The position numbers and the translations under genes were made by a program. A model generated the notes under the pieces. The model made no database searches and was not told the origin of the DNA. It saw only the letters and a program-made list of their open reading frames with translations. Below are positions 25,024 to 33,287 of a stretch of DNA of 64,000 bases, one piece after another. The stretch is taken from positions 372,001 through 436,000 of the forward strand of contig NZ_BNBR01000005.1 in assembly GCF_014656055.1 (NCBI RefSeq), read 5' to 3'. The DNA is from Streptomyces griseosporeus. GTDB lineage: Bacteria > Actinomycetota > Actinomycetes > Streptomycetales > Streptomycetaceae. Within the stretch, counting starts at the first letter, position 1; each line of letters begins with the position of its first letter.

Positions 25024-25701
25024 ATGAGCGTGCATGTGCCCGTCCCGCAGGAACGGGGGCCGTCGCCGCTGCGCGCCGAGCAGGTCCTCCCGCTCAACCG
25101 GCGCCGGCTGGAGGACCGTATGCAGGACCTCGGCGACCTGTACGCGGCGACGCAGGGCGGCCCGTCCTGGGAGGTCACCCGGGGGCGCCTGCTCTTCCAG
25201 CGGCGCCTGGCGGCCGACGCGCGGCGGCCCGGCTTCGCGCTGCTGGTCGCCGAGATGTGCGGGACACAGGACGACACGCCGGCGGGCGGGACCGTCCAGG
25301 CGGCGGCGGGGACGCGGGGCGCCGCGGTGCTCACCGGCTGCGCCTACGGCTTCCCGGTCACCGGCCACGCCTCCTGGTGGCGCGGCCTCGACCGGTACCT
25401 GCCCGCCGACCTGGCCCGGCTCGGCGCGCAAGGGCGGCTCTTCGCCGTCGCCAGGATCCTCGTCGCGCCCGAGGTGTGCACCCGGCACCGCGACGCCGAC
25501 TGGAACCTCGCCCGGCGCCTGCAGACCCGGCTGCTGGCCGACCACGGCGCCGCGGCCGGGGTGACGCTGGTGGACCGCACCGACACCGCCACGCTGACGG
25601 CCCTGTGCGGGTGGGGGTGGCGGTACGTCGAGGAGGACACCGCGCCGGGGACGGCCCTGCCGGCGTTCCCGTGGCGGGTCCTGACACTCGTCACCCGTTG
25701 A
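25024..25701 (+). CDS. Hypothetical protein, possibly GNAT-like
   Basis: 225-aa cytoplasmic protein. Blocks such as LFQRRLAADARRPGFALLVAE, AAVLTGCAYGFPV, LFAVARILVAPE, DADWNLARRLQTRLLADHGAA and WRYVEEDTA follow the strand-helix order of an acyl-CoA N-acyltransferase fold (the ILV-P and LA-RLQ-LL elements). No clear R/Q-x-x-G-x-G/A loop is seen, so this is only a fold-level guess. Alone between two non-coding gaps. Confidence 0.6.
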   Translation: MSVHVPVPQERGPSPLRAEQVLPLNRRRLEDRMQDLGDLYAATQGGPSWEVTRGRLLFQRRLAADARRPGFALLVAEMCGTQDDTPAGGTVQAAAGTRGAAVLTGCAYGFPVTGHASWWRGLDRYLPADLARLGAQGRLFAVARILVAPEVCTRHRDADWNLARRLQTRLLADHGAAAGVTLVDRTDTATLTALCGWGWRYVEEDTAPGTALPAFPWRVLTLVTR

Positions 25702-25867
25702 GCCGCCCGCCGGTCCGGTGACACCGGGATCCGTGCCCGCCGTCGGCGCGACCCGCCGGTATCTCCCCCCGCCGCGGGAGATTTTCCGCGCGGGCGACTA
25801 GGGTTTTCCTGCGGGGTGCCCACCCCGCGGCGGGCCGTCCGGAAAAGCGGCCCGCGGGAAGGTGTGC

Positions 25868-26242
25868 ATGTCCTCGGAGAACCGACTGCCGGAGAGCCGG
25901 CCCGGCGACGGACGTCCCGACGCCGGCGACCTGCTCGACGACGACGATTTTCCCGCTTACACCATGGGCCGGGCAGCGGAGCTGGTCGGCGCCACGCCCG
26001 GCTTCCTGCGCGCGCTCGGGGAGGCCCGGCTGATCGTGCCGAGCCGGTCGGAAGGCGGCCACCGCCGCTACTCGCGGCACCAGCTGCGGCTCGCCGTACG
26101 GGCCCGGGAACTCGTCGACCAGGGCACCCCGATCGAGGCCGCCTGCCGGATCATCGGCCTGGAGGACCGGCTGGCCGACGCCGAGCGCGCCAACCGGGAG
26201 CTGCGGCGCACGGCCGGGGAATCAGAAGAATCCGGAGCCTGA
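25868..26242 (+). CDS. MerR family regulator, small
   Basis: 124-aa DNA-binding protein; ATG 25868 has GGAAGG upstream. Residues 30-100 form a MerR winged helix (YTMGRAAELVGATPGFLRAL, GGHRRYSRHQLR, DQGTPIEAACRIIGL). An acidic N-terminus and a short C-terminal coiled coil (DRLADAERANREL) replace the usual effector-binding domain. It precedes the cold-shock gene and may be an orphan regulator; similar proteins sit beside csp genes in Streptomyces. Confidence 0.82.
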   Translation: MSSENRLPESRPGDGRPDAGDLLDDDDFPAYTMGRAAELVGATPGFLRALGEARLIVPSRSEGGHRRYSRHQLRLAVRARELVDQGTPIEAACRIIGLEDRLADAERANRELRRTAGESEESGA

Positions 26243-26458
26243 AATCTGTCACCGCCGGAGCAGGTTTTCGGCGGCATTTTCACTGTGGCTCGCCTCTCCT
26301 TTTCCTTCCCCACCGTCCGTGTTTTTCCGTGCTAGGGTCGATAGCAGTTGCAGTTGTGGTTGCCGTTTTATGTCACTGGGTTTCCAGGCAGGTGATCATC
26401 GCAGCGATGAGGAGGCCCGCGAGGTGCGGGTCTCCAGCACTGCCTGAGGAGAAATGAC

Positions 26459-26662
26459 ATGGCTACTGGCACTGTCAAGTGGTTCAACGCCGAAAAGGGC
26501 TTCGGCTTCATCCAGCAGGACGGCGGCGGCGCCGACGTCTTCGCCCACTACTCGAACATCGCCACCCAGGGCTTCCGTGAGCTCCAGGAGGGCCAGAAGG
26601 TGACCTTCGACGTCACGCAGGGCCAGAAGGGCCCGCAGGCGGAGAACATCATCCCCGCCTGA
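26459..26662 (+). CDS. Cold-shock protein (CspA family)
   Basis: 67-aa single-domain RNA/DNA chaperone. It has RNP1 KGFGFI and RNP2 VFAHY, and begins MATGTVKWFNAEKGFG as usual. Length matches the family. The gene has a 216-nt upstream gap whose last part (about 26330-26458) is a likely structured leader with a CCCGC/GCGGG stem just before AGGAG. Expressed alone, ended by a strong terminator. Confidence 0.96.
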   Translation: MATGTVKWFNAEKGFGFIQQDGGGADVFAHYSNIATQGFRELQEGQKVTFDVTQGQKGPQAENIIPA

Positions 26663-26685
26663 TCCCTGGCTCAGCGCCTGAAAAT

Positions 26686-26715
26686 GCCCCGCACACCTCG
26701 TGTGCGGGGCTTTTT
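26686..26715. terminator. Intrinsic terminator after csp, bidirectional
   Basis: Arms GCCCCGCACAC (26686-26696) and GTGTGCGGGGC (26700-26710) pair perfectly around a 3-nt loop, followed by TTTTT. Read on the other strand the same stem is followed by ATTTT, so it can also end the convergent TauD transcript. Confidence 0.93.
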
Positions 26716-26737
26716 CCGTGTACGGATCCTGTACGGA

Positions 26738-27649
26738 TCACGCCGTGCCGCGCGGCTTCACCGGCCCCACCGGCACGTCCCCGCGCAGGGTGATGCGGTG
26801 CATGACCCGGTGCTGGTCGCCGTAGTCCCGGTTGGCGTAGTGGGCCGTGCTGCGGTTGTCCCACAGGGCCACGTCACCCGGCTGCCAGCGATGCCGTACG
26901 ACGTGTTCCGGCTTGGTCAGGTGGGCGTACAGGATGTCGAGCAGGCCACGGCTCTCGTGCTCGGAGACACCGACGATGTGCGAGGTGAAACCCGGGTTGA
27001 CGAACAGGCCCTTGCGGCCGCTCTCCGGGTGCACGCGCACGACCGGGTGCTCCACCGGCGCCAGCTCGGTGAACACCTCCCCCTCCCACACGTTCCCGCG
27101 GCCCTGCCGGCGCTGGGCGAGGTAGTAGCCGAACTCGCGGGTGCCGTCGTGGACGGCGGTGAGGGTGTCGATGTGGGCGCGCAGGCCCGGTGACAGCGAC
27201 TCGTAGGCCAGCTGGCTGTCCGCCCAGTTGGTGTCGCCTCCGGTGGGCGGCAGCACCACGGCCCGCAGCACGGAGACGGCCGGCGGGCGGCGGACGAACG
27301 TCACGTCCGTGTGCCACACGTCCGCGAAGCCGTTGTCCTGGCTGTCCAGGGAGTACACCTCGGGCGGCACGTCACCGGAGTCGTGCACCGGGTGCCCGGC
27401 GGTGATCTCGCCGAGCCGGCGGCCGAAGTCGATCTGCGCGGCGTCGTCCAGGCCGTGCTGGCCGCGGACGAACAGCACCTTGTACCGCACCAGCGCCGCG
27501 CGGAGCGCACGGACCTCGTCGTCGGTGACGCGGGCGAGGTCGATGCCGTGGATCTCGGCGCCGAAGTGCGGGCCGAGTTCGACGAGGGGCAGGCGGGGCA
27601 GGGCGGTGGACGTGGAAGGCGCGGTGGCGGAGGCAGTGGTGGTGGTCAT
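26738..27649 (-). CDS. tauD: TauD/TfdA-family alpha-ketoglutarate dioxygenase
   Basis: 303-aa Fe(II)/2-oxoglutarate dioxygenase. Metal ligands: H113 and D115 in WHTDVTF and the distal His284 in MHRIT; the following Arg (ITLRG) contacts 2-oxoglutarate. TauD enzymes release sulfite from taurine or related sulfonates; some act on sulfate esters. Last gene of the sulfonate-uptake operon, 64 nt after the ATPase gene. Substrate is inferred from context. Confidence 0.9.
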   Translation of the reverse strand: MTTTTASATAPSTSTALPRLPLVELGPHFGAEIHGIDLARVTDDEVRALRAALVRYKVLFVRGQHGLDDAAQIDFGRRLGEITAGHPVHDSGDVPPEVYSLDSQDNGFADVWHTDVTFVRRPPAVSVLRAVVLPPTGGDTNWADSQLAYESLSPGLRAHIDTLTAVHDGTREFGYYLAQRRQGRGNVWEGEVFTELAPVEHPVVRVHPESGRKGLFVNPGFTSHIVGVSEHESRGLLDILYAHLTKPEHVVRHRWQPGDVALWDNRSTAHYANRDYGDQHRVMHRITLRGDVPVGPVKPRGTA

Positions 27650-27713
27650 GGGTTCGGTCCTTTCGTCAGGGGTGGGGGTACGCCGGGCCTGTACGGCGGG
27701 TCGTACGGCGGGG

Positions 27714-28523
27714 TCAGGGCGCCGCGGCCGACTTCACCGCGTGCGCGACCCGGGCCCGCAGCTCCGCGAACTCCCGTGACTCCCGCAGCTCGTCGGCGTC
27801 GACGCCGTCCCGGGGCAGCGGGACCGGCAGGTCCAGGGCCACCGTCCCGGGCGCCTTGGTCAGCACGACGATGCGGGAGCCGAGGAACACCGCCTCGTCG
27901 GCCGAGTGCGTGACGAACACCGTGGTGCGGCCGGTCTGCGCGGCCACCCGGCGGACGTCCTCCTGGAGCCGCTCCCGGGTCAGCGCGTCCAGCGCCGCGA
28001 ACGGCTCGTCCAGCAGCAGGAGCGGGTGCTCGGCGGCGAGGGCGCGGGCGATGGCGACGCGCTGCTGCTGCCCGCCGGAGATCTCCCAGGTCCGCCGCCC
28101 TTCCGTACCCTCCAGGCCGACGCGGGCCAGCAACTCCGCCCGGTGCGCGGCCCGGTGGGCGCGTTCGACGCCCGCGTACCGCAGCGCGAGGTCGACGTTG
28201 CCCCGCACGGTCCGCCAGGGGAACAGCCGCGGGGACTGGAAGACCACCCCGGCCGTCCGCCCCGGCCGGGGCTCGTCGCCGGACACGCGCACCGAGCCCT
28301 CCGTGGGCCGCTCGAACCCGGCGATCAGCCGCAGCAGCGTGCTCTTGCCGCAGCCGGAGGCGCCGACGAGGACGAGGAACTCGCCCGCGGGCACGGTCAG
28401 GTCGACCGGACCGACGGCGGTGACCTCGCCGTACCGGTGGACGACCCGGTCGAGGTGCACGGCGGCCCGCGGTGCCGCTGCGGAGCGCTCGGCGAGCTTG
28501 CCGGGGGCCTCACTTGAGGACAT
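27714..28523 (-). CDS. ssuB: Sulfonate ABC transporter ATP-binding protein
   Basis: 269-aa ATPase of the SsuB/TauB type. Walker A GASGCGKST, Q-loop VFQSPRLFPW, signature ISGGQQQRVAIARAL, Walker B LLLLDEPFAALD, H-loop VTHSADEA. It overlaps the end of the substrate-binding protein gene by 14 bp. With the permease and lipoprotein it imports aliphatic sulfonates or taurine as sulfur source. Confidence 0.92.
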   Translation of the reverse strand: MSSSEAPGKLAERSAAAPRAAVHLDRVVHRYGEVTAVGPVDLTVPAGEFLVLVGASGCGKSTLLRLIAGFERPTEGSVRVSGDEPRPGRTAGVVFQSPRLFPWRTVRGNVDLALRYAGVERAHRAAHRAELLARVGLEGTEGRRTWEISGGQQQRVAIARALAAEHPLLLLDEPFAALDALTRERLQEDVRRVAAQTGRTTVFVTHSADEAVFLGSRIVVLTKAPGTVALDLPVPLPRDGVDADELRESREFAELRARVAHAVKSAAAP

Positions 28524-29562
28524 CGGGCAGCCCCTTCAGGTGGAAGGCCTTGCGGACGGCGTCCGGGGACGGAGCCGCGTCGATCTGGCGCTGGCCGGCC
28601 AGGAAGCGGCCGGTGTCGGTGACGTACGACAGGAGCCGGCCGGGAGTGCCGTCGGTGCCCAGCCAGTCGGCGGAGGCCACCTGCTCCGGGGTGAGGAAGA
28701 CGCCCTGGTCGAGCTGGGCCCGCGCGTCGGCCGCGGGGATGTTCAGCTCGGCGGCGACGTCCCGCACCGCGCCGTCGGGGTCGGACTTCAGCAGCCGCAG
28801 CGCCTCGGCCTGCACCTTCCGCCAGGTGTCGATCACCTGCGGGTCGCGGGCGATCAGGTCGTCCGAGACGACGGCCAGGTCCAGCGTCGGCCTGCCCGCA
28901 GCGCCGATCTCCTTGCTGCTCGCCAACTGCGTGCCGTCCTTGCGGAGTTCGTCCAGGGTGGGCAGCCAGACGTAGGCGGCGTCGATGTCCCCGCGCTGCC
29001 AGGCGGCGAGGATCGCCTGCGGCTGGAGGTCGACGAGCTTGACGTCGGAGGCCCGCAGACCGGCGCGTTCCAGCGCCGCCAGCAGGCTGTAGTGCGAGGT
29101 CGAGGCGAACGGGGTGGCGACCGTGCGGCCCTTCAGGCCGGCGACGCCGGTGATCCCGGTGTCCTTGCGGGCGACCAGCGCCTCGTTCTCGCCGGCCACG
29201 TCGAGGATCCACGCCACCTTGTACGGGATCGGGGAGGAGCCGGAGATCCCGCGGGCGAACGGGCTCGACCCCAGGGCGGCGATGTCCAGCGACCTGCCGA
29301 GGAAGGCCTGGTTGACGCCGGCACCCGAGTCGAACTTGATCCAGCTGACGTCGTGCTCCGGCAGGGCCTTCTCCAGCAGCTTTCTCCGCTTCACGATCAG
29401 GTCGCCGCTGGGGAAGGCGAAGTAGCCGATGCGCAGCCGTCTCCCGCCGCCGGCGGAGGCCTCGCTGTCGCTGGAGCAGCCTGTGACGGCCGTGGAGAAG
29501 GCGGCGGCGAGGGCACCGGTGAGCAGGAGGCGACGGGAGGGGGCGGGCAGCGGACGGGACAT
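28510..29562 (-). CDS. ssuA: Sulfonate-binding lipoprotein
   Basis: 350 aa from ATG 29562. Lipoprotein signal with basic start and lipobox VTGC (Cys29). The mature part is an SsuA-like periplasmic-binding fold (RRLRIGYFAFPSGDLIVKRR, DIAALGSSPFARG, FASTSHYSLLAALERAGL, AAYVWLPTLDEL). It captures the sulfonate outside the membrane and hands it to the permease. A longer frame to 30534 overlaps the permease gene and is rejected. Confidence 0.9.
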   Translation of the reverse strand: MSRPLPAPSRRLLLTGALAAAFSTAVTGCSSDSEASAGGGRRLRIGYFAFPSGDLIVKRRKLLEKALPEHDVSWIKFDSGAGVNQAFLGRSLDIAALGSSPFARGISGSSPIPYKVAWILDVAGENEALVARKDTGITGVAGLKGRTVATPFASTSHYSLLAALERAGLRASDVKLVDLQPQAILAAWQRGDIDAAYVWLPTLDELRKDGTQLASSKEIGAAGRPTLDLAVVSDDLIARDPQVIDTWRKVQAEALRLLKSDPDGAVRDVAAELNIPAADARAQLDQGVFLTPEQVASADWLGTDGTPGRLLSYVTDTGRFLAGQRQIDAAPSPDAVRKAFHLKGLPDVLK

Positions 29563-29633
29563 GACGGGTCCGTTTCTGTTCGGGGGTACGGGAGGGTGTG
29601 CGCGGGGGGATGGCCGGCGGGGCGGCTCGCGGG

Positions 29634-30521
29634 TCAGGTGCGTCCGCGCCAGGGGACGGCCGCGCGTTCCAGCCGCAGCAGCAGGCCGTCGATGATCAGG
29701 CCGGAGACGCCGATGGCGATGATGCCGACGAGCACGACGGGGGTGTTGTTGTAGTTGGCGGCGTCCTTGACCATGCCGCCGATGCCGGGCAGGCCGTTGA
29801 CCAGCTCGGCGGCGACCAGGGACGAGTAGGCGACGCCCACGGCCAGCCGTATGCCGGTCAGTGTCTCCGGCAGGGCGGAGGGCAGGACGACGTCCCTGAC
29901 GACGTCCCGCCGGGAGGCGCCGAGGGCCCGGGCCGCCTCCACCAGGCTCCTCGGTACGGCGGCCACGGCCGTGGTGGTGGACACGGCGACCGGCGGGAAG
30001 GCCGCCACTGCGAGCAGCGTGACCTTCGGCTCCTCGTTGATGCCGAGCCAGATGACGAGCAGCGAGAAGTACGCCAGCGGCGGCAGCGTCCGCAGGAAAG
30101 TGATCCACGGCTCGAACAGCGACCGCAGCGGGCCGACGGTGCCCATGAGCAGGCCGAGCAGCACCCCGGCCGCGATGCCGAGGCCGGCGCCGAACGCTAT
30201 GCGGCGCAGGCTGATGCCCAGGTGTTCGACGAGTGTGGTGCCGTTGTAGCCGCGGACGCCGTCGTGGGTGGTGGAGACGTCGACGAAGGCGTCCCACACC
30301 TTCGCGGGCGGCGGCAGAAGCGTCTCGCTCCAGGTGCCGCCGGCCGCGGCGAGCTGCCACAGGGCGAGGAAGAGCAGGAGTGAGGCGAGGGGGAGGGCGC
30401 TGCGGCGGACCCGTGCGGTGAGGCGGGCGAGGAGGCGGGGACGGCGTCGTTCGGCCGGTCCGCCGGGCGGGGGCGGGGCGGTGGGGGAGTCGGGCGGGGA
30501 CAGGGAGGATGGCGAGGACAC
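29634..30521 (-). CDS. ssuC: Sulfonate ABC transporter permease
   Basis: 295-aa inner-membrane permease. GTG 30521 is chosen because GGAGG lies 6 nt upstream; the ATG at 30629 lacks one and would add a Ser/Pro-rich tail. About six helices and the EAA loop ARALGASRRDVVRDVVLPSA that docks the ATPase. It is the first structural gene after the leader peptide, about 190 nt downstream of it. Confidence 0.88.
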   Translation of the reverse strand: MSSPSSLSPPDSPTAPPPPGGPAERRRPRLLARLTARVRRSALPLASLLLFLALWQLAAAGGTWSETLLPPPAKVWDAFVDVSTTHDGVRGYNGTTLVEHLGISLRRIAFGAGLGIAAGVLLGLLMGTVGPLRSLFEPWITFLRTLPPLAYFSLLVIWLGINEEPKVTLLAVAAFPPVAVSTTTAVAAVPRSLVEAARALGASRRDVVRDVVLPSALPETLTGIRLAVGVAYSSLVAAELVNGLPGIGGMVKDAANYNNTPVVLVGIIAIGVSGLIIDGLLLRLERAAVPWRGRT

Positions 30522-30711
30522 GGGCGGCCTCCAAGAAGCGCCGGAGGGCGGGGAAACGCGGGTCGGCAGGACGGACGACGACCCTGGGGACACCGCTGGA
30601 AGCGGGGACGGGAAACCGCCGCAGGACAACGCCGCCGCGCGCGGCAGACGTCAGCGGTCCGCGCGTACGGCGGTCAGCGGCAGGAGATCAGCGGCAGAAG
30701 GCGGCTGGGGA

Positions 30712-30780
30712 TCAACAACACGCAGCCGGGCGTCGGCACAGGTCGATGACCAGGCGTCGCACCAAGGGCTCGTGATTCAT
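30712..30780 (-). CDS. Cysteine-containing leader peptide (22 aa) of sulfur operon
   Basis: A short ORF from ATG 30780 to TGA 30712 encodes a peptide starting MNHEPLVRR, with VIDLC in the middle and ending RRPAACC. It matches the known actinobacterial putative leader peptide pattern (L-V-R-R-x-I-D-L-C-R ... A-A-C) found upstream of sulfur-assimilation and sulfonate-uptake genes. Three Cys codons, two of them adjacent and next to the stop, suit attenuation by cysteinyl-tRNA supply: stalling when cysteine is scarce would raise expression of the transporter. The 190 nt between it and the permease contain GC-rich repeats, including GCCGCGCGCGGC at 30634-30645, but I could not define alternative hairpins with certainty. 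Confidence 0.8.
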   Translation of the reverse strand: MNHEPLVRRLVIDLCRRPAACC

Positions 30781-30892
30781 GGGGCCCATTTCTACAGCAG
30801 CCGCCGCGCCCGGCCAACAGCCGTCCCACTTGCTGGAACACCGCGTGGGACGAGGCGGCGAGGGGCGAGGGGGTGCGGGGCGGGCGGGGCGG

Positions 30893-31753
30893 TCAGCCCG
30901 TCGGCACCGCGCGCTCCGCCCAGCTCGCCAGCAGCCGCAGCCGGGTCTCCGACGGGGAGTTCTCCTCGACCGTGTGGGCGATGAGGGCCTGGTCGGGGTC
31001 GTCCGGCAGGCGCAGGGTCTCGAAGCCGAGGTCGAGTTCGCCGACGACGGGGTGCCGGTAGACGTACCGGCCGTGGGTCTTGTCCTTCAGCCCGTGTTCG
31101 TCCCAGGCCGCGCGGAACTCCTCGCTCACCTCGACGAGTTCGTCGACCAGGCGCGCGGTGCGCGGGTCGCCGGGGTGGCGGGCGGCGTCGAGGCGGAGGT
31201 AGGCGGCCACGTCCCGCAGCTTGCCGGGGTGGTCGGCGTACAGCTCGCGCATGCCCTCGTCGAGGACGACCAGCCGGGCGAGGTTGCGCATGCGCGGCGG
31301 CAGCGCGCCGAAGTCGGTGATCAGCGCGGCGGCGAGCCGGTTCCAGGCGAGGACGTCGGTGCCCCGGCCGACGATGTACGCGGGCACCTCGGAGGAGTCC
31401 AGCAGGCGCCGCAGCCCCGGCCGTACCTCCTGCGGCGGGGCCGGGTCGGTGCCGGGTTCGGGGCCGGACCAGGGGCGGGCCAGCCGGTGCAGGTGCGCGC
31501 GCTCCACCTCGTCCAGCCGCAGCGCGCGGGCGACGGCGTCCAGGACCTCGGCGGAGAAGTGCAGGGTGCGGCCCTGCTCCAGCCGTACGTAGTGGTCGAC
31601 GCTGACGCCGGCCAGGCGGGCCAGCTCCTCGCGGCGCAGCCCCGGCACGCGGCGGCGTCCCCCGTAGTCCGGCAGCCCCAGCTCCTCGGGCCGCAGCCGG
31701 GCCCGTCGGGACCGCAGGAACTCCCCCAGTTCGGCACGCCGGTCGAGTGTCAT
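30893..31753 (-). CDS. XRE regulator with MmyB-like ligand domain
   Basis: 286-aa regulator. N-terminal HTH: GLRREELARLAGVSVDHYVR, then LEQGR. C-terminal MmyB-like domain (VPAYIVGRGTDVLAWNRLAA, NLARLVVLDE, VDELVEVSEEFRAAW, GRYVYRHPVVGELDLGFE), which binds fatty-acid-like ligands in a PAS-like pocket. These usually control a divergent oxidoreductase gene; here the aldo/keto reductase at 31908. ATG 31753; longer frames would cover the shared promoter. Confidence 0.88.
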   Translation of the reverse strand: MTLDRRAELGEFLRSRRARLRPEELGLPDYGGRRRVPGLRREELARLAGVSVDHYVRLEQGRTLHFSAEVLDAVARALRLDEVERAHLHRLARPWSGPEPGTDPAPPQEVRPGLRRLLDSSEVPAYIVGRGTDVLAWNRLAAALITDFGALPPRMRNLARLVVLDEGMRELYADHPGKLRDVAAYLRLDAARHPGDPRTARLVDELVEVSEEFRAAWDEHGLKDKTHGRYVYRHPVVGELDLGFETLRLPDDPDQALIAHTVEENSPSETRLRLLASWAERAVPTG

Positions 31754-31784
31754 GCGCCCAGTATCGACGCCCGCCCCGCCCCGC

Positions 31785-31856
31785 TGCCTGGTCATGCCGT
31801 GCCCAGGCACGGGACGGCACTGGGTGGGACCGCAGGACGCGACCACAGTGGTGGTC
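31785..31856. promoter_or_regulatory. Cluster of inverted repeats between divergent genes
   Basis: Within the 154-nt gap are three perfect inverted repeats: TGCCTGG (31785-31791) with CCAGGCA (31803-31809); CCGTGCC (31797-31803) with GGCACGG (31806-31812); and GACCAC (31841-31846) with GTGGTC (31851-31856). They are plausible operators for the MmyB-type regulator. Confidence 0.4.
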
Positions 31857-31907
31857 ACCGGGGCCGTTCGGCGCCCCGGACCCCGACTCCCGCAGGAGCA
31901 CAGCCAC

Positions 31908-32972
31908 ATGGCCACGCACCACGACCACCCGATCCCCACCCTCCCCCTCGGCACCACCGGCATGGACATCTCCCGTGTCGGCTTCGGCTCCTGGGCGGTG
32001 TCCGGGTCCAACTGGACGTTCGGCTGGGGCGACACGGACGACGACGAGTCCGTCGCCGCGATCCGGCACGCCGTCGCCTCCGGCGTCAACTGGATCGACA
32101 CCGCCGCCGTGTACGGGCTCGGCCACTCCGAGGAACTCGTCGGCCGGGCGATCGCCGGGCTGCCCGCGTCCGAGCGGCCCTACGTCTTCACCAAGGTCGG
32201 CCTCGTCTGGGACCCGGCCGACCCGACGGCCGCCCCGCGGCGGATCATGAAGCCGGAGTCCGTGCGCCGTGAGGTCGAGGACTCGCTGCGCCGCCTCGGC
32301 GTCGAGCACATCGACCTCTACCAGGTGCACTGGCCCGACACCGGCGAGTCCCTGGAGTACGTCGGCCAGGGCTCCGGCGCGGTCTCCCCCAACGCCACCC
32401 CGCTGGAGGAGTACTGGCAGGTGATGGCCGACCTCAGGGCCGAGGGCAAGGTCCGCGCGATCGGGCTGTCCAACCACACGCCCGACCTGCTGGACCGCGC
32501 CGAGAAGGTCGCGCACGTCGACGCGGTCCAGCCGCCGTTCTCCGCGATCAACCGCTCGGCCGCCGACGAGATCGCCTGGGCCGCCGCGCACGGCACCGGC
32601 GTCATCGTCTACTCGCCGCTCCAGTCCGGCCTGCTCACCGGCACCTTCTCCGCCGAGCGCGTGGCGAGCCTGCCCGCCGGCGACTGGCGTACCGCCCACG
32701 CCGACTTCACCACCCGGCTCGACGCCAACCTGCGCCTGGCCGAGGCGCTCAGGCCCGTCGCGGCCCGGCACGGCGCCACCGTCGCGGAGGTCGCCATCGC
32801 CTGGGTGCTGGCCTGGCCGGGCATCACCGGCGCCATCGTCGGCGCGCGCAGGCCCGCACAGGTCGACGGCTGGACCGGTGCGGGCGCGCTGGAACTGACA
32901 CCGGCCGACCTCGACGAGATCGCCGCCGCCATCACCACGTCCGGCGCGGGCACGGGCCCGGCCCGCCCGTAG
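31908..32972 (+). CDS. Aldo/keto reductase
   Basis: 354-aa NADP-dependent TIM-barrel reductase. Tetrad: Asp and Tyr in WIDTAAVYG, Lys in FTKVGL, His in VHWPD. Cofactor motifs near the C-terminus (YSPLQSGLLTG, AIVGARRPAQV). AGGAG precedes ATG 31908; the longer frame from 31752 overlaps the divergent regulator. It is probably repressed by that regulator. It shares one base with the next gene (TAGTG), so the two are coupled. Confidence 0.92.
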   Translation: MATHHDHPIPTLPLGTTGMDISRVGFGSWAVSGSNWTFGWGDTDDDESVAAIRHAVASGVNWIDTAAVYGLGHSEELVGRAIAGLPASERPYVFTKVGLVWDPADPTAAPRRIMKPESVRREVEDSLRRLGVEHIDLYQVHWPDTGESLEYVGQGSGAVSPNATPLEEYWQVMADLRAEGKVRAIGLSNHTPDLLDRAEKVAHVDAVQPPFSAINRSAADEIAWAAAHGTGVIVYSPLQSGLLTGTFSAERVASLPAGDWRTAHADFTTRLDANLRLAEALRPVAARHGATVAEVAIAWVLAWPGITGAIVGARRPAQVDGWTGAGALELTPADLDEIAAAITTSGAGTGPARP

Positions 32973-33271
32973 TGGCGCCGACGCTGACGGTCCTCGCGGA
33001 GTACGTCTCCGCCCCCGGCCGCGAGGACCGCCTGCGCACGGCCCTGGAGGCGATGATCGAGCCCTCCCTGGAGGAGCCCGGCTGCCTCGCCTACCGGACG
33101 TACGCCGACCCCAACCGCCCCGCGCACATGCTGACCCTCACCGAGTGGACCGACCGCACGGCCCTGACCCACCACACCACGACCCCGCACCACCGCCATC
33201 TGACCCGGGTCCTGGAACTGGTCCTGGCGGAGCCGGTGCGGGAGGGGGTGGTGCGGGTGTTGGGTGACTAG
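32972..33271 (+). CDS. Antibiotic biosynthesis monooxygenase (ABM) domain protein
   Basis: 99-aa small dimeric ferredoxin-like protein, starting at GTG 32972 within the TAGTG junction. Pattern: VLAEYVSAPGREDRLRTALE, EPGCLAYRTYAD, MLTLTEWTDRTALTHHTTTP. ABM proteins are cofactor-free quinone-forming monooxygenases or peroxide-handling enzymes. Pairing with an aldo/keto reductase suggests detoxification of reactive carbonyls or quinones. Confidence 0.85.
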   Translation: MAPTLTVLAEYVSAPGREDRLRTALEAMIEPSLEEPGCLAYRTYADPNRPAHMLTLTEWTDRTALTHHTTTPHHRHLTRVLELVLAEPVREGVVRVLGD

Positions 33272-33287
33272 GACGGGGCCGCGCGGG

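Noticed and set aside
30571..30660. Possible RNA gene in the leader-to-permease gap
   Set aside because: GC-rich with small palindromes only; no stable clover-leaf or recognised riboswitch, so not called as an RNA gene.
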